From Alteromonas sp. LOR (GTDB taxonomy: Bacteria > Pseudomonadota > Gammaproteobacteria > Enterobacterales > Alteromonadaceae), in assembly GCF_000753865.1 (NCBI RefSeq), contig NZ_JQFW01000015.1:491916-555915 (forward strand): a DNA stretch of 64,000 nucleotides, written 5' to 3'. Made by a program: the position numbers and the translations under genes. Under the pieces are notes generated by a model that ran no database searches, was not told the origin of the DNA, and was given only the letters and a program-made list of their open reading frames with translations. Positions 8,622 to 16,085 of this stretch are shown in pieces (position 1 is the stretch's first letter; each line of letters opens with the position of its first letter).

Positions 8622-9359
8622 ATGAATGAAGAGCAGCTTTTAGAGTTTTTGTACATTGCGCCTGTCGCTCTCATTAAATTTGATGAGGGCGGAAACGTAA
8701 AAATGGCTAATCCACGAGTGGCCCAGCTGTTTAACCGATATGCGCCTGGCGGCTACTTTGCCAATTTTTTCCAGTTTCTCGATGATGAGTTGCCGGATCT
8801 TAAAGAGGCTATTGCAAGCTATGGAGCCGAACACGGGCAGGTTATGGAAAACCAGCGATATTGCATGAAGGCGCCCGCTAGCGACGACGGTATTGCAAGC
8901 GATGAGTTGTGGATGGATGTCACGGTGGTAAGGCAAGACAAAGGTGAATTTATCGCTTCTTTAAACAACGTAACAAATCAAGTGAAAATTGAATCTGAAA
9001 AGTTTATCGCTGAACAAAAACTATCGCGTGTTTTTGAGTCGGTGAAACAACATGTCATTTTCACAATGACTGCTTCAGGCGTTACAGATAGCTGGAATAC
9101 CACTGGCGAAACTTATATCGCTAACCGCGACGGCGCTATCGGTAAAGTGCTTTCGCAATTATTTCCCATATCTATAGCAAGAAATGCTGAGTTGTTAAGT
9201 CAAACACTCGAAGCTGGCGAGGTCGTTGAGCCTATTTCGTTTAAAGATTTAGCTAACTCTGCCCATGATGCACGTCTGTGCATTTCAACAATTCGAGACC
9301 AGAGAGGAGCTCACCGCGGCTTCTCTGTGGTATTGACCTTTGGCGCACAGCCACATTAA
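8622..9359 (+). CDS. Stand-alone tandem PAS protein upstream of pyp
   Basis: A 245-residue cytoplasmic protein made of two PAS-like domains (about residues 3-110 and 128-243) joined by a helix, with no recognisable output domain. The ATG at 8622 is chosen because AGGAG at 8611-8615 sits six bases away; the in-frame ATG at 8616 abuts it. It begins the run PAS-pyp-mcp-tal-hk (18 bp to pyp). PAS domains bind ligands or mediate protein contacts; here no chromophore-binding Cys motif is seen. The context suggests a sensor or adaptor working with PYP or the kinase, but this is inference. Confidence 0.75.
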   Translation: MNEEQLLEFLYIAPVALIKFDEGGNVKMANPRVAQLFNRYAPGGYFANFFQFLDDELPDLKEAIASYGAEHGQVMENQRYCMKAPASDDGIASDELWMDVTVVRQDKGEFIASLNNVTNQVKIESEKFIAEQKLSRVFESVKQHVIFTMTASGVTDSWNTTGETYIANRDGAIGKVLSQLFPISIARNAELLSQTLEAGEVVEPISFKDLANSAHDARLCISTIRDQRGAHRGFSVVLTFGAQPH

Positions 9360-9376
9360 TTCTATTGGAGATAACT

Positions 9377-9724
9377 ATGAACTTCTCGAGTGTAACTATC
9401 GATCAACTCAATGCTGCTTCATCACCAAACTTCAACGCTGCTAATTTTGGTGTCGTTAAAATGTCCCACGATGGAAAAGTGACGGGATATAACGAAAATC
9501 AGGAAAAGCATACAGGAATGTCAAAAGCTGCTGTTTTAGGTAAGCACTTTTTTACTCAGGTTGCGCCATGTACGAACAACTTTATGGTGGCGCAGAAGTT
9601 TGAGAATGAGAGCACGTTGAATACGAAAATTCCTTACACGTTCACGCTGAAAATGGCACCTACCCCAGTAACACTGCGAATGCTAAAAGATAATCAAAAT
9701 CAGTATTTGTTGTGTGATTGGTAG
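9377..9724 (+). CDS. pyp: Photoactive yellow protein (blue-light photoreceptor, PAS fold)
   Basis: A 115-residue protein that aligns along most of its length with Halorhodospira halophila PYP (125 residues). The chromophore loop FFTQVAPCTNN matches FFKDVAPCTDS, so Cys65 corresponds to Cys69, which carries p-coumarate as a thioester. Tyr38 and Thr46 match Tyr42 and Thr50 of the hydrogen-bond network; LNT and YTF segments are also shared. Gln42 replaces Glu46, Met48 replaces Arg52 and Leu91 replaces Tyr98. The N-terminal cap is a few residues shorter. GGAG precedes the ATG. Neighbouring tal and pcl supply the two chromophore-making enzymes, which strongly supports a functional holoprotein. PYPs are known to sense blue light and have been linked to phototaxis or biofilm control. 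Confidence 0.95.
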   Translation: MNFSSVTIDQLNAASSPNFNAANFGVVKMSHDGKVTGYNENQEKHTGMSKAAVLGKHFFTQVAPCTNNFMVAQKFENESTLNTKIPYTFTLKMAPTPVTLRMLKDNQNQYLLCDW

Positions 9725-9732
9725 AAAAAAGT

Positions 9733-9757
9733 ATCGGGCGTCTGTTAGGCGCCCGAT
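9733..9757 (+). terminator. Strong hairpin between pyp and the chemoreceptor gene
   Basis: Perfect 8-bp stem ATCGGGCG (9733-9740) and CGCCCGAT (9750-9757) with a 9-nt loop, 8 bp after the pyp stop. There is no T-run after it, so it may be a processing or mRNA-stabilising element that lets pyp be expressed above mcp, tal and hk, rather than a full terminator. Confidence 0.6.
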
Positions 9758-9790
9758 AAATCAACTCGCATTATTCGAACGGAGGTTTAC

Positions 9791-11098
9791 ATGTCTAAAA
9801 TCTACAGAATTTTAATATCATCGTTTATCACTTTTGTTGCCTTAGCAATAGGGTGCGTGTTGTTTGCGATAGGAAACGATATGTTTGGCTTTGTTTTATG
9901 CGGTGCGAGCGCCATATCGCTAGCAATATCTGGCTGGCTGCACTACTCACAGGTTGTTAAGCCCATAGCGCACTTAAATACACTTATTGAAAAGAATGTT
10001 GATGGGTTTAATACAATTTGTAAAAAGCAGGGTTTCAATATCAATGATGACTGTGTCATTGAGAAAATCACTGAACTATTAAGGGAGACCAATCGAGATA
10101 ATGGAGAAATTCTCGAGGCCTACCAGGCCGATCACAGTATTGTCGAAAAAGTGAATAAAGAGATGGAAGCAATGGTTATGTACAACGACCACGTTATTGC
10201 TATTGATGAGGAGCACTCTTTTGATCCAGAAGCGGTGAGAGGCGCATTCGAACAATCTGAAAACGCGGCAGATTATGCCACAAGCACGTTTGAACAAATT
10301 TATATGTCCATTAATAACCTTGGCACCAGTTATTCAAATATTAATGAGAACTCACAAGCACTTAAAGAGAGCACCGCAGAAAGTGTAGAACTTGTAGATT
10401 CAACGCGAAAAAGTATTAGTGAACTCGCAGAGAAAGCGAGTGAGATAACTGAGTTTACTAACTCAATTGCCGACATTGCGAGGATGACTCAGCTCCTAGC
10501 GCTTAATGCGTCTATTGAAGCCGCACGAGCAGGAGAGTTGGGAAGAGGGTTTGCTGTTGTGGCCGACGAAGTTAAAAAGTTGGCCGAGCAAACCGATCAG
10601 GCTACCGCAAAAATATCGCAGATATCCGCATCAATTTTAGAAAGTAGTGCGCATTCTGCATCATCGATGGTACTTATCGATGAAAAAATAAACACGGTGA
10701 GCAGTACGCTCTTTTCTGTTGTTGATACGGTTGAAAACCAATGGAGTGACGTTCAAATGTTGCTTGGGCAGATGGGCCAGACTGCAGGAACCGTCAGTGG
10801 TTTAAAAGGCATCTTGCAAAGCTCATCGGCCGAGCTTGAGTCGCATTTTGTGATGCTGGATGGTTTATACAATTTTGCTCGAGAAAGCGCAGTGTCAGTG
10901 GTGAATCTTAGACAAATATTGGGGTTGGAAAACAGCCAAACTAACGATGAAGTCAACGCATCATCCGAGTTTCAGGAGGACAGTAATCATCAAGAGCAAG
11001 AAGGAACGGAATTAATGAGTAGTGAAATAGACGCATCTGATGTGATTGAAACCACTGATAGCTCACCAACCACACCCTCGTCTCCCGCATGTGCGTAA
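9791..11098 (+). CDS. Methyl-accepting chemotaxis protein without periplasmic sensor domain
   Basis: A 435-residue chemoreceptor. Two membrane helices at about residues 7-28 and 31-53 are separated by only a couple of residues, so there is no periplasmic ligand-binding domain. A long cytoplasmic helical region follows, with the highly conserved signalling tip at about 229-268 ([29 protein letters not shown]) that contacts CheA and CheW. The C-terminal 60 residues are acidic and disordered and lack a CheR-tethering pentapeptide. GGAGG precedes the ATG. Located between pyp and tal, it is a candidate transducer of the PYP light signal to the flagellar motor; the physical link is inference. Confidence 0.92.
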   Translation: MSKIYRILISSFITFVALAIGCVLFAIGNDMFGFVLCGASAISLAISGWLHYSQVVKPIAHLNTLIEKNVDGFNTICKKQGFNINDDCVIEKITELLRETNRDNGEILEAYQADHSIVEKVNKEMEAMVMYNDHVIAIDEEHSFDPEAVRGAFEQSENAADYATSTFEQIYMSINNLGTSYSNINENSQALKESTAESVELVDSTRKSISELAEKASEITEFTNSIADIARMTQLLALNASIEAARAGELGRGFAVVADEVKKLAEQTDQATAKISQISASILESSAHSASSMVLIDEKINTVSSTLFSVVDTVENQWSDVQMLLGQMGQTAGTVSGLKGILQSSSAELESHFVMLDGLYNFARESAVSVVNLRQILGLENSQTNDEVNASSEFQEDSNHQEQEGTELMSSEIDASDVIETTDSSPTTPSSPACA

Positions 11099-11116
11099 CT
11101 AAAAAGAGTAAAGACA

Positions 11117-12790
11117 ATGTCGAATCTTGCTAAAGCCATACACAGTGACATGATGAATTCTCATAGTGAGCCGCTCTCTATCGATGGAACCAATATTACG
11201 CTAAGTCGTTTTTCACGATTTGTAAGCGGGCAGTCAAGGGCGCACGTGGCGATGCATTTAGATGACACGTTTTTTGATGAAAGTATCAATACCTTAAATC
11301 AGTCATTAGCAAGCGGTCGAAAAATCTACGGTGTAAATACACTTTTTGGCGGCATGGCTAACCAAGAATCATCAGATGCAATTGCGCTACAAAAAGAACT
11401 CATCTTGTCTCACTTAAGTGGTGTAGGAAATGAACTCCCTGATGAGGACATTAAAGGTGCCATGTTACTAAGAGCTAACTCACTGTGTCATGGTGTTTCC
11501 GGGATTAGAAAAGAGATAGTTGAGCGTTACTTATTGCTAGCTAACAACAATGTTTTACCACTAGTTCACGAGTTTGGTTCTATTGGCGCTAGCGGCGACC
11601 TTATTCCTTTATCTGCCATGGCGGCAGCAGTGTGCGGTATATCAGATCAAAGCAAGTTGAAAGTAAAAGGTGAGTATAGCAATGCGATAACAGTGCTAAA
11701 TAAACTTGGCCTAACCCCATTTGAATTAAGGCCTAAAGAGGGACTTGCGCTAATTAATGGCACTTCAGTATTAACAGCAATAGCGGCAAATAACTGCAAT
11801 AAGCTCTCTAATTTGTTCGCGCTGCACGTAAACATTCAGACGCTCATTGCTGAAATTATGGAGTGTGATGTCAATCCATTTAGCGACTTTATTCAGAGAA
11901 ACCGACCTCATCCAGGTCAAATAGCAGTCGCAAAAATATTGAGAGAATCGCTTTCACAATCAAGAATGATAAGAAAAGAGTCCCAGATTGAAGCCGATTT
12001 AATGAATAGTGACCTTATTCAAGATAGATATTCAATTCGCTGTATGCCCCAGTATTTAGGGGCAATTATCGAAGATTTGTACGCCATAGAGAAAACAGTA
12101 CAAATAGAAATGAATAGTGCGACGGATAATCCTCTTATCGATTCCCAGCGACAAACCCATGTACACGGCGGCAATTTTCTTGGGCAGCACATTGGTATGG
12201 CGATGGATAAGCAGCGTGTGTGCGTTGCGCTGCTGGCTAAGCACAATGAAGCGCAGCTTGCCATGCTAGTAGAACCTGCTTTTAATCGAGGTTTGAATCC
12301 ATCGTTGTTAGATGAACAAGGAGAGGGGCTTCACGTTGGTGTAAAGCCACTGCAAATACTCAGTAACTCACTCACGCCGTTGCTAGAGCACAAAGCTAAT
12401 CCTTTATGTACGCATTTCCCTATTCATGCAGAACAGTTCAATCAAAACTTAAATTCTCAAGGCTTTGGCTCAGCGCAATTAACAAGGGAGAGTATTACTC
12501 TATTTACCAAGCAAGTGGCTGTGATGTGCATTGTGGTGGCACAAGCTGCCTGCCAGAGAGCAAAGCAAAAAAACGATGAGAAAAAGCTGCGATATTCGCA
12601 ACGTTCGAAAGATCTACTACAGTCTATAGGTACCATTATTAATGTTGACCTTTTCTCTGCACAATCTCCGGTAGAGTCATCATCGGGCGGAAATTATAGC
12701 GCTTGGTTGGCGCTGTTATCCACTGCAATTGAGCATAACAAGCTTCCAGGAGCAAACAGTATTGATTGGGAAAATATCAAGCTATCGTAA
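11117..12790 (+). CDS. tal: Tyrosine (aromatic amino acid) ammonia-lyase, MIO enzyme for p-coumarate supply
   Basis: A 557-residue member of the HAL/PAL/TAL family. The Ala158-Ser159-Gly160 triad that cyclises to the MIO cofactor lies in GSIGASGDLIPLS. Tyr71 (IYGVNTLFGG), NGTS, QDRYSIR..PQ and NSATDNPL motifs are all present. Near the C-terminus AEQFNQNLNSQG (438-449) is of the PAL/TAL type, with Gln443 where histidine ammonia-lyases have Glu, arguing against a HutH role. The selectivity pair is Ser98-His99, unlike His-Leu of Rhodobacter TAL, so substrate is assigned mainly from context: pyp and pcl are adjacent and no other hut gene is present. It should make p-coumarate from tyrosine. Confidence 0.87.
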   Translation: MSNLAKAIHSDMMNSHSEPLSIDGTNITLSRFSRFVSGQSRAHVAMHLDDTFFDESINTLNQSLASGRKIYGVNTLFGGMANQESSDAIALQKELILSHLSGVGNELPDEDIKGAMLLRANSLCHGVSGIRKEIVERYLLLANNNVLPLVHEFGSIGASGDLIPLSAMAAAVCGISDQSKLKVKGEYSNAITVLNKLGLTPFELRPKEGLALINGTSVLTAIAANNCNKLSNLFALHVNIQTLIAEIMECDVNPFSDFIQRNRPHPGQIAVAKILRESLSQSRMIRKESQIEADLMNSDLIQDRYSIRCMPQYLGAIIEDLYAIEKTVQIEMNSATDNPLIDSQRQTHVHGGNFLGQHIGMAMDKQRVCVALLAKHNEAQLAMLVEPAFNRGLNPSLLDEQGEGLHVGVKPLQILSNSLTPLLEHKANPLCTHFPIHAEQFNQNLNSQGFGSAQLTRESITLFTKQVAVMCIVVAQAACQRAKQKNDEKKLRYSQRSKDLLQSIGTIINVDLFSAQSPVESSSGGNYSAWLALLSTAIEHNKLPGANSIDWENIKLS

Positions 12791-12801
12791 AGGGGGGAGT
12801 C

Positions 12802-15039
12802 ATGTTGAAAAACAAAGACCTAGCGAAGTTGTTATCCCGGCTTGACGTGGGATGCTTGACCTTTGCTATTTCTAGCTCATTTGACTATTTAACCCTAAGC
12901 GGCGAGCAATTTGCCCTCAATAATAATGACAACTTATTTCGGCGCATTATTCATACTGCGAGGTGGTGCTTGCAGCATCGCAGTTCCCATCATTATGATG
13001 AGGTTTTTTTTGACTGTACGCCTGATGTATCAAAAATTTATTCTCGACAATTTTCTTACTCAGTTCTTGAGAGTCATGTTTTATTAGAGGTGTCTGATTT
13101 ATACGATTATTCTCAGCGTATTCTTACGGGCCAATTTGAATCTACGTTATTTAATGCTATTTCTGACGCCATAGTATTAACCGAAGCTGACTGCATAAGC
13201 AGACCAGGCCCTCGCATTGTTTTCTGTAACGACACCTTCCTTGAAATGACAGGATATGAAAGGCAGGAGGTCTTGGGGCGGTCTCCACGTTTTCTTCAAG
13301 GAGACAGAACCAGCAAAGCCGCTACATCGACAATTCGAACATCGCTTTCTGAGTGGAAAAGTTTTAAGAAAACACTGACTAACTTTACAAAAAGTGGAAG
13401 TCCTTTTGAGGTTGAATTGCACATATCGCCGGTCAAGGATGACACGGGTTGGTATTCGCATTGGATCAGCGTGCAGCGAGACGTGTCCGGTCACAAACAG
13501 GTACTGGATTACATACACAAAAGCAACATGATCCTTAAAACATCAAAGATAGGCTGTTGGTATTTTAACTTTGAGCATAACTATCTGTTCTGGGACGAGC
13601 AGATGATAAACATTCATCAGAGCGCCCATACCAAAGCACCCAAAAGTATAGAAGAGTGGGCAGCCCTCGTTGCTACGCAATTTTCAGAACGCTTTACTAT
13701 GAATGTCGTGCGTGGGATGTCTGGAGAATCTAATATTGATTTTGAGTATGCTATTTCCCTCGAAGAAAATAACGAGCGTTGGCTGCGAGTTAAAGCTGAA
13801 AGAATGAAAGCAGACGATGATAGGTATCAATCGCTCGCTGGTGTGTGTTTTGATATTACAGATGAAAAAGCATCTCTCCGGGCAATCGAAAATCATCGAA
13901 AGATTGCTGAAAAGAAAGCAAAGCTAGCGCTCCTTGGAGAGGTGGCTGCAGGAGTTGGGCATGAGATTAACAACCCACTTTGTGTTGTCACTACGTCCAT
14001 AGACTTACTTGAATTAGACTTAGCAAGGGGCATTCGTACACAAAGCCATTTTGAAAGCCTTACATCGAGAATGAAAGAGGCGTGTATAAGAATTGCGAAA
14101 ATTGTCGATGGATTACGAAATATTACATCAGTGACACGGGAAGGCGGCGAACTCACATCGATTAATATAGTGGCATGCATTAAAGAAACGATAGAGATGT
14201 TAACCAAACTCTATGCGTTGGAATCCATTACGTTAACGTTGGAGCTAGACTCTCCCATCAATGAGTATGAGGTACACGCAGACTACTCTGGGTTACAACA
14301 AATACTAATAAACTTACTTTCAAACGCTAAACACGCTGTGCAAAAATTAGATGGAGAACGCAGAGTTATTCATGTGGTACTGCGATCGCATCAAAGCTAT
14401 TGTCAGTTGGATGTTATAGATGCAGGTTTGGGGATCCACACTGATATGCGGGGGCGTTTGTTTGAACCCTTTTCAACTAATAAGCCTGTCGGTGAGGGTT
14501 CTGGGTTAGGGCTTTCTATTTCAAAGAATTTGATTGAAAGCTATGGAGGCAAGATCAGTTTTATCACAGGGGAAAATGGCACCTGCTTTTCGTGTCAGTT
14601 TATAAAGGGTCGTAAACATTCTACGCACAAAAGCGAAGCGCATGTTGAATATTGCAAAGACCATGTCCTTGTCGTTGAGGATGATCCGGCCGTAGGTGCG
14701 AGCATAAAAGCACTAATTATAGCCATAGGAAGCGAATGCACTCTGGTGGGAAACGGTGCAGATGCATTGACATTACTCGCGTCACAGAATGGAGATAACT
14801 TCGACGTTATTCTCACTGATATTAAGATGCCAATACTCGATGGGGTGCACTTTCTCCAAACTATCAAGCACAGAAAGCTCGCGCCTAGGGCGAGAAAATA
14901 CATTATGACAGGGGATGTGTTTAGTCTCTCAGAGGAAAGTGCTACCCATATATCAACCCTAGCAAGCGGTATTTTGAAAAAGCCTCTAACTCGGGCTGAT
15001 ATGGCGCACGTGCTTTCAGGACTAGACGCTATCGCTTAG
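12802..15039 (+). CDS. Hybrid sensor histidine kinase (PAS-PAS-HisKA-HATPase-REC)
   Basis: A 745-residue soluble kinase. Start chosen at 12802, preceded by GGGGGGAG; an earlier in-frame ATG lies inside tal. Domains: an unassigned N-terminal region (1-115); a LOV-like PAS (about 120-235); a second PAS (about 245-358); HisKA with phospho-acceptor His387 (GHEINNP); an ATPase domain with the N-box around Asn508 and GSGLGLS; and a C-terminal receiver with Asp673 (LTDIKMP). In the LOV-like PAS the motif reads GRSPRFLQG: Pro162 stands where LOV photoreceptors have the flavin-adduct Cys. No membrane helix is seen. It closes the photosensory run, 11 bp after tal, and is a likely signalling partner of PYP or the PAS protein. 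Confidence 0.92.
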   Translation: MLKNKDLAKLLSRLDVGCLTFAISSSFDYLTLSGEQFALNNNDNLFRRIIHTARWCLQHRSSHHYDEVFFDCTPDVSKIYSRQFSYSVLESHVLLEVSDLYDYSQRILTGQFESTLFNAISDAIVLTEADCISRPGPRIVFCNDTFLEMTGYERQEVLGRSPRFLQGDRTSKAATSTIRTSLSEWKSFKKTLTNFTKSGSPFEVELHISPVKDDTGWYSHWISVQRDVSGHKQVLDYIHKSNMILKTSKIGCWYFNFEHNYLFWDEQMINIHQSAHTKAPKSIEEWAALVATQFSERFTMNVVRGMSGESNIDFEYAISLEENNERWLRVKAERMKADDDRYQSLAGVCFDITDEKASLRAIENHRKIAEKKAKLALLGEVAAGVGHEINNPLCVVTTSIDLLELDLARGIRTQSHFESLTSRMKEACIRIAKIVDGLRNITSVTREGGELTSINIVACIKETIEMLTKLYALESITLTLELDSPINEYEVHADYSGLQQILINLLSNAKHAVQKLDGERRVIHVVLRSHQSYCQLDVIDAGLGIHTDMRGRLFEPFSTNKPVGEGSGLGLSISKNLIESYGGKISFITGENGTCFSCQFIKGRKHSTHKSEAHVEYCKDHVLVVEDDPAVGASIKALIIAIGSECTLVGNGADALTLLASQNGDNFDVILTDIKMPILDGVHFLQTIKHRKLAPRARKYIMTGDVFSLSEESATHISTLASGILKKPLTRADMAHVLSGLDAIA

Positions 15040-15149
15040 GTGTACTAGCTCAGGTATAGTGACTATTTTCTTCATCATCAAAGACGCTCTGGTGGCACTA
15101 ATATTCAGATGTTCTTAAAGGCCATGCTAAACATTGGCTGTGCTTGTAA

Positions 15150-15707
15150 TTAGTCTTTTAATCCAAACTTTTTTCGAATTCGTTTAGCCCATGAAGGCCT
15201 TTGTATTTTGTAACGATTTGGGTGATCCGGAAGAATGATACTTGGGTTAGCTACTGCAAGTGCTTCGAAAAAAGCGTGTCGGTTAAAGCCGCGATAATTG
15301 TGATACATAAGTTGCTTCTTCTCTCCACTTTTCAACACAATGAAATTAGAAATATGTTGCCTTGTGTCACTGATTTGCTTTAACTGTGTAATGTCATCAA
15401 TGTTTATCTGCCAACTGATATCACTGAAGGTAGGGTCGAAGTAGGACAGTTTAGTGGACGACACACAAACTCTAATCTCTTTATTTTCACACCAAAACCA
15501 TAATGCCAACCCAAGCAAAATAGCTTCAATAAACCAAATGGCGATATCTAGCACATCAAAAAGTTCATTTAGTGCAGTGCTATCGTTTGTTAAATTTGGA
15601 AGATATCGATGTGCTGCCTCGTATAAAACAAGCGCCACGCCAGCATTAAAAACAAGCAGTAACGCGGAAGAGCGCTGCTTTCTTGTAAAAATGAAGTGAG
15701 TTGCCAT
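15150..15707 (-). CDS. Hypothetical inner-membrane protein
   Basis: A 185-residue protein with two hydrophobic segments at about residues 14-31 and 49-72, followed by a roughly 100-residue basic cytoplasmic part. That part has a beta-rich pattern (IRVCVSSTKLSYFDPTFSD, NIDDITQLKQ) reminiscent of small bacterial PH-like domains found after two membrane helices. The C-terminus is strongly basic. Convergent with the hybrid kinase gene, 110 bp apart. I do not recognise a named family, and whether it belongs to the light system is unknown. Confidence 0.65.
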   Translation of the reverse strand: MATHFIFTRKQRSSALLLVFNAGVALVLYEAAHRYLPNLTNDSTALNELFDVLDIAIWFIEAILLGLALWFWCENKEIRVCVSSTKLSYFDPTFSDISWQINIDDITQLKQISDTRQHISNFIVLKSGEKKQLMYHNYRGFNRHAFFEALAVANPSIILPDHPNRYKIQRPSWAKRIRKKFGLKD

Positions 15708-16085
15708 ACGATCTTTCTCAGGAATGAACCTTATAGTAAGACTACAATAGAGTGTTAATTCGCATTAGCAAAGTAGAACGTGGCAAATAGTTGATGGTGA
15801 GTTGCGCCTCTATCAATAACCATATTGAAATATTCGAACGAAATATATACTTCGAATTTCTGAACGCCATCCACCCACCTCACCAATTGCTCAGGCAAGT
15901 GTGAGATATCTCCTACAAAACCTGTGAGTTTTCCGCCTTTTTTTATATAGTAAATTTTTAGACTAAAGTATAAAGCGTTTGATTTTTATAGGCTTTTTAG
16001 TTTTATCCAAAAGTTGTAGAAGATCACTCCTTAAAACTTTGTAATTTCGTATAGCGGTAATATTTAAAGATTATATTATTTATCA
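15708..16085. other. Regulatory region upstream of the CsrB-like RNA
   Basis: This 378-bp stretch separates the minus-strand membrane protein gene from the RNA gene. It holds an ATTCGAA/TTCGAAT dyad (15832-15838 and 15851-15857), a GacA-like box (15900-15917) and an AT-rich promoter-proximal segment ending in a possible -10 (TATATT, 16072-16077). No protein-coding frame is supported. Confidence 0.6.
15900..15917 (+). promoter_or_regulatory. GacA/UvrY-type response-regulator box
   Basis: TGTGAG-N6-CCTACA matches the known GacA upstream activating sequence (TGTAAG-N6-CTTACA) in most positions and is an imperfect 18-bp dyad. Its centre lies about 175 bp before the inferred start of the CsrB-like RNA, similar to the distance known for rsmY, rsmZ and csrB genes. 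This predicts activation by a BarA/UvrY (GacS/GacA) system. Confidence 0.7.

Noticed and set aside
11117..12790. Annotation as histidine ammonia-lyase (hutH)
   Set aside because: No hut genes are nearby, the C-terminal motif is of the PAL/TAL type, and pyp and pcl flank it. Tyrosine is the better-supported substrate, though not proven.
13150..13515. Flavin-binding LOV photoreceptor domain in the hybrid kinase
   Set aside because: The adduct-forming cysteine is replaced by proline and flavin-contact residues are missing, so it is called LOV-like PAS only.
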